64,000 bases of DNA from Shinella yambaruensis (GTDB lineage Bacteria > Pseudomonadota > Alphaproteobacteria > Rhizobiales > Rhizobiaceae), in NCBI RefSeq assembly GCF_022899355.1, contig NZ_JALJCK010000002.1, positions 248,001-312,000 of the forward strand, in the 5' to 3' direction. Of this stretch, positions 57,347-64,000 are shown one piece after another. Both the position numbers and the translations under genes were made by a program. The first letter of the stretch is position 1, and every line of letters begins with the position of its first letter. The notes under the pieces are model-generated. The model worked only from the letters and a program-made list of their open reading frames with translations. It did no database searches and was not told the origin of the DNA.

Positions 57347-58345
57347 ATGACAGACAGAAAGAATGCCCGCATGCGCGCCTCCGTCTTCCACGGCGACCGC
57401 AGGATCACCATCGAAACCCGGGACCTGCCGCCCGTCGGGCAGGGCGAGGTACTGGTCAAGGTGCTGCGCACCGCGCTTTGCGGCTCGGACTTCAAGCTCT
57501 GGTACAAGGGGGCGGAGTTCACCGCCGGCCACGAGATCTTCGGCGTCGTCGAACAGCCGGGCCATCCGCGCCACGGACAGCGCTGCGCAGTCTATATCCC
57601 GGTGCATTGCGGCCATTGCGATGCCTGCCGTGCGGGCGACACGCAGATGTGCCTGGAAGTATCGAGCCTGATCGGTTGGAACCGGCCGGGCGGCTATGCG
57701 GAATATGTGCCAGTTCCGGAAAACTGCCTGTTGCCCGTCCCCGACGACATCGAGGACGACCTCGCGCCGCTGCTGCTCGATACGATCGGGACGTCCGCCC
57801 ACGCCGTTCGCTTCGCCATGCCGCTGGTTCCTCCCGAAGGGTCTGTGCCGGTCCTCGTGACCGGTGCAGGCCCGGTCGGGCTCGGCGTGGTGCTGGCGCT
57901 ATCGAGCCTTGGCTATGAGGACATCCATGTCAGCGATCCGAACGAGGAGCGGCTGGCGATCGCCGTTTCCTTCGGTGCGAAGGCCCATCCCGTCGGCGCG
58001 CGCGAAAAGCGCTTCAAGCTGATCTTCGAATGCTCCGGCGCGCATGTGGCGCGCAATCTCGGCATAGAGCTGGTCCTGCCGCGCGGGGCCCTGATGCTGG
58101 TCGGGGAGAACGCCGCGCCCTGGACCATCGAGGAAGGCAAGATCTTCCGCCGCAAGGACTTCTACATGATCCGCACCTTCTATTTCCCGGTCGGCGACTT
58201 CGCGCCGAATGTCGAACTGCTGCGCGCCAACAAGGAGCGCTATCGCCGGCTCGTCGACGCCGCTTTCGGTCTCGACGACCTGCCGGAGAATTTCGCCCGC
58301 TTCGCCGAAGGCAAGCTCATCAAGCCCGTCCTCTCGTTTGGGTGA
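57347..58345 (+). CDS. Zinc-dependent MDR-family alcohol/polyol dehydrogenase
   Basis: A 332-residue medium-chain dehydrogenase. Catalytic zinc ligands: ALCGSD (C45) and GHE (H62, E63). Structural-zinc cysteines are in CGHCDACRAGDTQMC (C88, C91, C94, C102). Cofactor motif VLVTGAGPVGLGVV at about 169-182, followed by VSDPNEERL. Such enzymes usually oxidise a sugar alcohol to a ketose. Two starts are possible; 57347 has AAGGG at good distance, 57338 would overlap the permease stop. It is inserted between permease and ATPase genes, so it is part of the core operon and probably acts on the imported compound first. Confidence 0.9.
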   Translation: MTDRKNARMRASVFHGDRRITIETRDLPPVGQGEVLVKVLRTALCGSDFKLWYKGAEFTAGHEIFGVVEQPGHPRHGQRCAVYIPVHCGHCDACRAGDTQMCLEVSSLIGWNRPGGYAEYVPVPENCLLPVPDDIEDDLAPLLLDTIGTSAHAVRFAMPLVPPEGSVPVLVTGAGPVGLGVVLALSSLGYEDIHVSDPNEERLAIAVSFGAKAHPVGAREKRFKLIFECSGAHVARNLGIELVLPRGALMLVGENAAPWTIEEGKIFRRKDFYMIRTFYFPVGDFAPNVELLRANKERYRRLVDAAFGLDDLPENFARFAEGKLIKPVLSFG

Positions 58346-58349
58346 CACC

Positions 58350-59426
58350 ATGGCCTCGATCACGATCAGGAACATCGCCAAGAAGTTCGGCGAGCTCACC
58401 ATCATCCCCGGCCTCGACCTGGAGATCGCCGACGAGGAGTTCGTCGTCTTCGTCGGGCCGTCCGGCTGCGGCAAGTCCACGCTCCTGCGCATCATCGCCG
58501 GGCTCGAACCGTGCACCTCGGGCGAGCTCTTCATCGGCGAGACGAAGGTCAACGACGTGCCGGCCTCCAAGCGTGACATCGCCATGGTCTTCCAGGACTA
58601 CGCGCTCTATCCGCACATGACCGTCTACGACAACATGGCCTTCGCGCTCGAGCTGCGCGGCATGAGCAAGGCGGAGATTGACCAGCGCGTGCGCCGTGCG
58701 GCGGGCCTCCTGCATATCGAGCCCTTCCTGGAGCGCAAGCCGAAGGCGCTGTCCGGCGGCCAGCGCCAGCGTGTCGCCATGGGGCGGGCGATCGTCCGCG
58801 ACCCGAAGGTCTTCCTGTTCGATGAGCCGCTCTCCAATCTCGACGCCAAGCTGCGCGGCCAGGTGCGCACCGAGATCAAGGCGCTGTCGCAGGAGCTGAA
58901 GACCACGATGATCTTCGTCACCCACGACCAGGTGGAGGCGATGACGATGGCGGATCGCATCGTGGTCCTGAAAGGCGGCGAGATCCAGCAGTTCGGCCGG
59001 CCGGAGGAGGTCTACGAGACGCCTGCGAACCAGTTCGTCGCCGGCTTCATCGGCTCCCCGGCGATGAACTTCTTCCCGATCCGGCGCGCGGGCGATGCCT
59101 TCGTCTTCGAAGGCGCCCCGCATCTGGCCGCCCCCGTGCCGGACGCGCTGAAAGCGGCGCTCGGCGGCAGGAGCGAGGCGGTGCTCGGCATCCGGCCGGA
59201 GCATTTCGTTCCCGTCGGCGGTGAGGAAGGCGTGCTTCCCGTCGTGATCGACCTGGTGGAGCCGCTCGGTTCCGACACGCTGACGCATTTCGACCTTGCC
59301 GGGGTGAGGACCGTCGCCCGCGTCGATCCCGAGCTCAGGCCGAAGGTCGGCGACAGGCTGGGCCTCGTCGCGCAGGCCGGCAAGGCGCATCTCTTCGACA
59401 GCGTGGACGGAAAGGCCATCCGATGA
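58350..59426 (+). CDS. Sugar ABC transporter ATPase (MalK/UgpC type)
   Basis: A 358-residue ATPase with C-terminal regulatory OB/TOBE domain. Walker A GPSGCGKST, Q-loop MVFQDYALYPHMTVYDNMAFALELR, signature LSGGQRQRVAMGRAI, Walker B VFLFDEPLSNLDAKLR and switch His VTHDQVEAMTMADR. C-terminal GFIGSPAMNFF and LGIRPEHF are standard. It lies four bases after the dehydrogenase stop and overlaps the kinase start by 4. Confidence 0.94.
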   Translation: MASITIRNIAKKFGELTIIPGLDLEIADEEFVVFVGPSGCGKSTLLRIIAGLEPCTSGELFIGETKVNDVPASKRDIAMVFQDYALYPHMTVYDNMAFALELRGMSKAEIDQRVRRAAGLLHIEPFLERKPKALSGGQRQRVAMGRAIVRDPKVFLFDEPLSNLDAKLRGQVRTEIKALSQELKTTMIFVTHDQVEAMTMADRIVVLKGGEIQQFGRPEEVYETPANQFVAGFIGSPAMNFFPIRRAGDAFVFEGAPHLAAPVPDALKAALGGRSEAVLGIRPEHFVPVGGEEGVLPVVIDLVEPLGSDTLTHFDLAGVRTVARVDPELRPKVGDRLGLVAQAGKAHLFDSVDGKAIR

Positions 59427-60334
59427 ACCGCCCGCCGATCATGCCGGCAGGGGCCGCCCCGGCGGTCGTCTGCCTCGGGCTGTCCGCGCTCGACCGCATC
59501 TGGCGGGTGGAGACGCCGTTCACCGGCGGTAGCGAGAAGATCCGCGCGGGCGAGCACCTGACAGAAGCGGGCGGCATGGCGGCGAATGCCGCGGTGACCG
59601 TCGCAAGGCTTGGTGGCCGGGCTTCCTTCTGGGGCAGGGCGGGCGACGACGATGCAGGCCGCCTCATGGCGGAGGCCTTTGCGGCCGAAGGTGTCGATAT
59701 CGGCCAGTTCCGGCTCTTCGAGGGCGGGGCATCGTCCGTCTCGGGCGTCATCGTCGATGCGCGCGGCGAGCGGCAGATCGTCAATTTCCGCGGCCGCTAT
59801 CCGGCCGATCCCGCCTGGCTCCCGCTTGCCGGCCTGTCTGCCGATTGCGTGCTGGCGGATCCGCGCTGGCCGGAGGGGGCGGAGGCGCTTTTCACCGAGG
59901 CGCGGCGCCGCGGCATCCCGACGGTTCTCGACGGTGACGTCGCCGACGCCGATATCTTCGAACGCCTGCTTCCGTTGACCGACCACGCCGTGTTCTCCGA
60001 GCCGGGCCTGCGCGGCTTCGGCGGAGAGGACCTGGACGCGGCGCTGGCGCTGGCGGCGGGCTTCGGCTGCCGCATGGTCGCGGTCACCCGCGGTGGCGAC
60101 GGCCTCGTCTGGCAGGACGGTTCCGGCAGGCACGACATGCCCGCACCGGCCGTCCAAGCCGTCGACACCACGGCCGCCGGCGATGTCTTCCACGGCGCCT
60201 ATGCCTTTGCGATCGGGGCGAACCTCGGCATTGCCGATGCACTCGGCTTCGCCAGCGCGGTCGCTGCCCTGAAATGCACACGGCCCGGCGGCCGTGCCGC
60301 CATTCCCTCCCTCGACGATCTGAAGTCATCCTGA
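59423..60334 (+). CDS. PfkB-family sugar kinase resembling sulfofructose kinase (YihV)
   Basis: A 303-residue ribokinase-type kinase. It has the AGGMAANAAVTVARLGG motif, the catalytic-base signature DTTAAGDVFHG (D254), and C-terminal ALKCTRPGGRAAIP. The stretches VLADPRW, TVLDGDV and FSEPGL match E. coli YihV as I remember it. The residues that I recall as contacting the sulfonate in YihV (Lys27, Asn109, Arg138) have counterparts in K39, N121 and R148. The spacing of the first two is the same. So it likely phosphorylates C1 of a ketose such as sulfofructose, but a 6-deoxy-ketose or similar cannot be ruled out. Overlaps the ATPase gene by 4 bases. Confidence 0.88.
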   Translation: MNRPPIMPAGAAPAVVCLGLSALDRIWRVETPFTGGSEKIRAGEHLTEAGGMAANAAVTVARLGGRASFWGRAGDDDAGRLMAEAFAAEGVDIGQFRLFEGGASSVSGVIVDARGERQIVNFRGRYPADPAWLPLAGLSADCVLADPRWPEGAEALFTEARRRGIPTVLDGDVADADIFERLLPLTDHAVFSEPGLRGFGGEDLDAALALAAGFGCRMVAVTRGGDGLVWQDGSGRHDMPAPAVQAVDTTAAGDVFHGAYAFAIGANLGIADALGFASAVAALKCTRPGGRAAIPSLDDLKSS

Positions 60335-60345
60335 AAGGAAACGTC

Positions 60346-61392
60346 ATGCTCACACTCGGAAAAACCCGCGGCCTTGCCCGTCTCGCCAACAAGGACGGCC
60401 ACTTCTGCATGGTGGCGCTCGACCAGCGTCCGCCGCTCTTCGAAGCGCTCGCGGCGGCGCGCGGCATCGACAAGTCGGACGTCACCTTCTCCGACATGAT
60501 CACGGCAAAGCGGCTTCTGGTCGAAAATCTCGCCCCGCATTGCAGCTCCATGCTGTTCGATCCGAACTATGCCATTCCCGCCGCCATCGACGTGCTGCCG
60601 CCGGACTGCGGCCTGATCGTCACCCTGGAGGATCACCGCACCGAGGAGACCGAGGGCGGCCGCAAGTCCAAGGTCATCGCCGACTGGAGCGTCGAGAAGA
60701 TCCGCCGTCTCGGCGGCGATGCGGTCAAGGTGCTCGCATGGTACCGGCCGGATGCCTCGGCCGACGTTCTCGCGCACCAGAAGGCGTTTGTGCGCAAGAT
60801 CGGCGAGGATTGCCGTCGCCACGACATCGCCTATGTGCTCGAACTGCTCGTGTTCCCGTTCCTCGGCACCGCGGGCCATACGGCGGATTATGTCGAATCG
60901 CCGACCAAGCTGCCGGAACTCGTGATCGAGAGCGTGCGCGAATTCGCAAAGCCTGAATACGGCGTCGATCTCCTGAAGCTCGAAAGCCCGCTTGCCGCAA
61001 ACAGCCTGCCGCCGCGCGACGGCAGCGCGGCTGCCCTTGCCGCCCAGCGGGAATTCGATGCGATCGGCAGGATCTGCGCCGATGCGGGCATTCCGTGGGT
61101 GCTGCTGTCGGGCGGCGCGGCGACGGAAAAGTTCGAACGCGTGCTCGACTACGCCTATGCCGCCGGCGCCGGCGGTTTCCTGGCGGGCCGCACCATCTGG
61201 CTCAATGCGATCCGCTCGCATTTCCCGGATACCGCTGCCGTCGCCAAAGCGCTTACGGAGGAAGGCGTGTCCGTGGTGGAGCGCCTGAGCGCACTCACCG
61301 CCGCCAAGGCCCCGCGCTGGACCCCCCCGGCGCCCGCCTTCCAGGAGATTCACAATGAAGGCGACTTCGCCAAGAGCTATGCCGCTGCCTGA
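60346..61392 (+). CDS. Class I ketose-1-phosphate aldolase (LacD/YihT-type)
   Basis: A 348-residue aldolase of the tagatose-bisphosphate/sulfofructose-phosphate aldolase family. Schiff-base Lys in VDLLKLESPL (K211), acid residue in VLELLVFP (E166), phosphate-binding C-terminal GGFLAGRTIW, and N-terminal MVALDQR (D26). It should split a ketose-1-phosphate, or 1,6-bisphosphate, into dihydroxyacetone phosphate and an aldehyde. GAAAGGAAACG before the ATG supports 60346. It stands between the YihV-like kinase and an aldehyde dehydrogenase, which would take each product in turn. It is longer than E. coli YihT (292 residues) and closer in length to LacD. Confidence 0.88.
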   Translation: MLTLGKTRGLARLANKDGHFCMVALDQRPPLFEALAAARGIDKSDVTFSDMITAKRLLVENLAPHCSSMLFDPNYAIPAAIDVLPPDCGLIVTLEDHRTEETEGGRKSKVIADWSVEKIRRLGGDAVKVLAWYRPDASADVLAHQKAFVRKIGEDCRRHDIAYVLELLVFPFLGTAGHTADYVESPTKLPELVIESVREFAKPEYGVDLLKLESPLAANSLPPRDGSAAALAAQREFDAIGRICADAGIPWVLLSGGAATEKFERVLDYAYAAGAGGFLAGRTIWLNAIRSHFPDTAAVAKALTEEGVSVVERLSALTAAKAPRWTPPAPAFQEIHNEGDFAKSYAAA

Positions 61393-61419
61393 CACGGGCC
61401 ATTGACGGAAGGAACGACC

Positions 61420-62898
61420 ATGGACGATCGATCGACGCAGCCGGTGCCGGCCCTGAAGGACCGGTCCCTCCTGACCGACAAGGCCTATGTGGCCGGCCGC
61501 TGGCTGGGCGCGGTGGACGACAGGACCATCACGGTCACGGACCCGTTCGACGGATCGGTCATCGCCCGTGTCCCGGATCTCGGCGTGGAGGTGGTTCGCC
61601 AGGCGATCGACGCGGCGGCCCTCGCGCAGGCCGAATGGGCACGGCGGTCCGCCAAGGAGCGGGCCGCCGTCCTGCGGCGCTGGTACGAGCTCATCGTCGA
61701 GAATGCGGAAGACCTCGCCCAGATCCTCACCGCCGAGCAGGGCAAGCCCCTCGGCGAGGCGAAAGGCGAGATCCTTTCCAATGCCGCTTATCTCGAATGG
61801 TTCGGGGAAGAGGCCAAGCGCATCGACGGCGACATCATTCCCGGCCCGAACCGCAACCAGCGCATCATGGTGCTCAAGCAGCCCGTGGGCGTCTGCGCGG
61901 CCATCACGCCCTGGAACTTCCCGAACGGGATGATCACGCGCAAGGCAGGGCCCGCTCTTGCCGCCGGATGCTCCATGATCCTGAAGCCCGCCGCTCAGAC
62001 GCCGCTCTCGGCCTTCGCGCTCGCCGTTCTGGCGGAGCGTGCCGGCGTGCCGGCGGGGGTTTTTTCCGTCATTACCGGCGAGGCAAGGCCGATCGGCATG
62101 GAGTTCTGCCACAATCCGAAGGTCGCGAAGATCACCTTCACAGGCTCGACCGGCGTCGGGCGCTGGCTGATGAAGGAGGCGGCGGACGGCATCAAGCGCC
62201 TGTCGCTGGAGCTTGGCGGCAACGCGCCCTTCATCGTGTTCGACGACGCCGACATAGACGCGGCGGTCGAGGGGGCGATGATCTCCAAGTTCCGCAATGC
62301 CGGCCAGACCTGCGTGTGCGCGAACCGCATCTATGTCCAGGAGACCGTCGCGGAGGCGTTCACCGCCAGGCTCCTGGAAAAGGTCTCGGCGATCACGCTC
62401 GGCCGCGGCACGCAGGCGGGCGTTAGCCAGGGGCCGCTGATCGACGACAGGGCCGTCGCCAAGATGGAGGAGCATGTCAGCGACGCGCTCGCCAAGGGCG
62501 GCAGGATTCTCGCCGGCGGCAAGCGCAGCGCGCTCGGCGGCACCTTCTTCGAGCCGACCGTCATGAGCGGCATCACGCAGGACATGAAGGTGGCGAAGGA
62601 GGAGACCTTCGCGCCGCTCGCCCCCATCATCACCTTCCGCGACGAGGACGAGGTCATCGCCATGGCGAACGACAGCGAGTTCGGTCTCGCCTCCTATTTC
62701 TACGCGCGTGACCTCGGCCGCGTCTGGCGGGTCGCCGAAGCGCTGGAGGCGGGCATGGTCGGCGTCAACACCGGCATGCTGGCCAACGAGATGGCACCGT
62801 TCGGCGGCGTCAAGCAGTCGGGCATGGGGCGGGAAGGCTCCTCCTATGGCATCGAGGGTTTCCTCGAACTGAAATATGTCGCCGTGGCAGGCATCTGA
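61420..62898 (+). CDS. NAD(P)-dependent aldehyde dehydrogenase (GabD-type)
   Basis: A 492-residue ALDH. Catalytic Glu in LSLELGGNAP (E264) and Cys in NAGQTCVCANRIYVQ (C298, with C300 nearby as in GabD). AAITPWNFPNGMITRK and FTGSTGVGRWL are typical. Sulfolactaldehyde dehydrogenases of rhizobial sulfosugar pathways belong to this GabD branch; so do succinate-semialdehyde and lactaldehyde dehydrogenases. Following the aldolase, it probably oxidises the aldehyde half of the cleaved sugar. ATG at 61420 has GGAAGGAACG; an upstream in-frame TTG is unlikely. Confidence 0.93.
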   Translation: MDDRSTQPVPALKDRSLLTDKAYVAGRWLGAVDDRTITVTDPFDGSVIARVPDLGVEVVRQAIDAAALAQAEWARRSAKERAAVLRRWYELIVENAEDLAQILTAEQGKPLGEAKGEILSNAAYLEWFGEEAKRIDGDIIPGPNRNQRIMVLKQPVGVCAAITPWNFPNGMITRKAGPALAAGCSMILKPAAQTPLSAFALAVLAERAGVPAGVFSVITGEARPIGMEFCHNPKVAKITFTGSTGVGRWLMKEAADGIKRLSLELGGNAPFIVFDDADIDAAVEGAMISKFRNAGQTCVCANRIYVQETVAEAFTARLLEKVSAITLGRGTQAGVSQGPLIDDRAVAKMEEHVSDALAKGGRILAGGKRSALGGTFFEPTVMSGITQDMKVAKEETFAPLAPIITFRDEDEVIAMANDSEFGLASYFYARDLGRVWRVAEALEAGMVGVNTGMLANEMAPFGGVKQSGMGREGSSYGIEGFLELKYVAVAGI

Positions 62899-63641
62899 TG
62901 GGCGAGACCACGGATCCTTTTGCCTTTCCGCCCGGCTTCCAGGTCGTCGTTGTCGGCGGCGCGGGGGATATCGGCTCGGCGATTGCCGCGCTGTTCCACG
63001 CCCGCGGCGCGAAGGTCGTGGCGACCGGCCACGACCGCGCCGCGCTCGACCGCTCCGCCCTGTCGCGCCTTCCGGCCGTCGATCTCGACGTCCTGGACGT
63101 CACCTCCGACGAGGCCGTGGCGGCGTTCGCCGCCCGCTTCGAGCGGGTCGATGCGCTCGTCAATTGCGCGGGCATCCTCGCCCGCGACGAGGAGTTCCGG
63201 ATAGAGACCTTCCAACGCGTGCTCGACGTCAACCTGACCGGCACCTTCCGGACCTCCACGGCCTTTCGCCCGCATCTTGCCGCAAGCCGCGGCTCGATCG
63301 TCAACATCGCCTCCATGAACGCCTTTGCCGCCTTGCCCCGCCTTCCGGCCTATTGTGCCAGCAAGGGCGGCGTCGTGATGCTGACCAAGGCCCTCGCGCT
63401 CGCCTGGGCGGAGGAAGGGATCCGGGTCAACGCCGTCGCGCCCGGCTATATCGAGACGGCGATCAACAGCGAGGGGCGCAAGGACATCGCGCATCGCGAC
63501 CGGATAGCCGCGCGCACGGCGCTGAAGCGCTGGGGCCAGCCGGAGGAGGTGGCGGGCGCCGTGGTTTTCCTCACCATGCCGGCTGCACGCTATGCCACCG
63601 GTACGGTCTATGCCGTCGACGGCGGCTTCCTTGCGGGGTGA
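62898..63641 (+). CDS. Short-chain dehydrogenase/reductase
   Basis: A 247-residue classical SDR. NAD(P) motif VVGGAGDIGSAI, then NCAG, Ser in NIASMN, and YCASK with the catalytic Tyr and Lys intact. C-terminal YATGTVYAVDGGFLAG. Starts on the last base of the aldehyde dehydrogenase stop (TGATG), so translation is coupled. In this operon it may interconvert a sugar or sulfo-polyol, for example alditol to ketose or lactaldehyde to diol; no more can be said. Confidence 0.92.
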   Translation: MGETTDPFAFPPGFQVVVVGGAGDIGSAIAALFHARGAKVVATGHDRAALDRSALSRLPAVDLDVLDVTSDEAVAAFAARFERVDALVNCAGILARDEEFRIETFQRVLDVNLTGTFRTSTAFRPHLAASRGSIVNIASMNAFAALPRLPAYCASKGGVVMLTKALALAWAEEGIRVNAVAPGYIETAINSEGRKDIAHRDRIAARTALKRWGQPEEVAGAVVFLTMPAARYATGTVYAVDGGFLAG

Positions 63642-63648
63642 GGATGCC

Positions 63649-64000
63649 ATGAGCAAGACAGGGTCCACCCGTTCCCCTGTGATCAGGTCCGTTGAGGCGC
63701 ATGTCTTCCGTATGCCGCTCGAAAAGCCTGTCTCGACGTCCTTCGGCACGATGAGGGACCGGCCGGCCGTGCTGGTGCGGCTGGAGGATGATGCGGGCCT
63801 GGTCGGCTGGGGGGAGATCTGGTGCAACTGGCCGGCCTGCGGCGCGGAGCATCGCGCCCGCCTGCTCGTCTCGGATATCGCGCCGCGCATCCTCGACAGG
63901 CCGCTGCCCGATCCGGCGGACCTTTGGAAGGAATTGACCGCGGCAACGCACATACTCGTGCTGCAGACCGGGGAGGCCGGCCCCTATGCGCAGGTGATCG
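63649..64000 (+). CDS. Enolase-superfamily (MR/MLE) enzyme, N-terminal part only
   Basis: The ATG at 63649 follows GGTGAGGATGCC. The first 117 codons give an MR/MLE N-terminal capping domain: VEAHVFRMPLEKPVSTSFGTMRDRPAVLVRLEDDAGLVGWGEIWCNWP, with GAEHRARLLVSDIAPRILD after it. The barrel with catalytic residues lies beyond the right edge, so dehydratase, racemase or cycloisomerase cannot be distinguished. It is 7 bases after the SDR, within the same operon. Possibly a sugar-acid dehydratase. Confidence 0.85.
   Translation, partial: MSKTGSTRSPVIRSVEAHVFRMPLEKPVSTSFGTMRDRPAVLVRLEDDAGLVGWGEIWCNWPACGAEHRARLLVSDIAPRILDRPLPDPADLWKELTAATHILVLQTGEAGPYAQVI

Noticed and set aside
1-64000. CRISPR array, tRNA or rRNA genes, insertion sequences, integrase or attachment-site repeats
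   Set aside because: Looked for regular spaced repeats, RNA-gene patterns, transposase-type reading frames and terminal repeats; none was recognisable by eye.

Overview
The window looks like part of a chromosome or megaplasmid from a soil- or plant-associated alphaproteobacterium, most likely Hyphomicrobiales/Rhizobiaceae-like. The evidence is indirect: high GC, tightly overlapping ATGA/TGATG gene joints, many ABC importers each with its own local regulator, and a soxBDAG sarcosine oxidase operon. No rRNA, tRNA, IS element, integrase, phage gene or CRISPR array was seen. Nearly all of it is accessory catabolic capacity: six multi-gene ABC import systems or lone binding proteins, each paired with enzymes and a LysR, XRE, YafY, MarR, TetR or LacI regulator.

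Layout. 1-1816: amino-acid binding protein (cut at the left edge), divergent from a GcvA-like LysR gene with a perfect operator palindrome. 1914-5730 (minus): exported caspase-like protease plus two paralogous LprI/DUF1311 proteins. 5878-10485: peptide-type binding protein and CocE/NonD hydrolase, divergent from an XRE regulator. 10508-18683: LysR gene divergent from an amide-uptake operon (amidase, four Liv-type transporter genes, Tat-exported binding protein, second amidase). 18741-20314: exported RidA-like protein divergent from a YafY/WYL regulator. 20400-28912: LysR gene, polar amino-acid ABC transporter, enolase-superfamily enzyme, FAD amine oxidoreductase, TPP enzyme and an SDR without the usual catalytic Tyr.

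28925-45436 is the most interesting block. A MarR gene (38284-38850) lies between two operons. One (minus strand) encodes HMG-CoA-lyase-like, enoyl-CoA hydratase x2, CaiB CoA-transferase, acyl-CoA ligase, nitronate monooxygenase, aldehyde dehydrogenase and GMC oxidoreductase. The other (plus strand) encodes a polyamine-type ABC importer, a class III aminotransferase and an acetylpolyamine-amidohydrolase-like enzyme. Three copies of one 19-bp element (TAGTT-N9-AACTA) sit upstream of both. Together they read as one regulon that imports an N-acylated amine, deacylates, transaminates and oxidises it to an acid, then degrades that acid as a CoA thioester.

45567-45689 is the severed C-terminus of a TonB-dependent siderophore receptor. 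45894-52823: TetR gene, soxBDAG (tetrameric sarcosine oxidase) and a branched-chain-type binding protein. 53030-64000: LacI gene with two matching operators and a sugar ABC operon carrying an MDR dehydrogenase, a PfkB kinase resembling sulfofructose kinase YihV, a LacD/YihT-type aldolase, a GabD-type aldehyde dehydrogenase, an SDR and an enolase-superfamily enzyme cut at the right edge. This last operon looks like a sulfo-EMP-like, or at least ketose-1-phosphate cleaving, pathway without a recognisable sugar isomerase.

A recurring theme is a strong intergenic hairpin just after a binding-protein gene (7912-7946, 22329-22352, 55570-55595), as expected if binding protein is made in excess over the rest of its operon. 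Gene limits were read from the sequence. Family assignments rest on motifs and remembered family features, without database searches.
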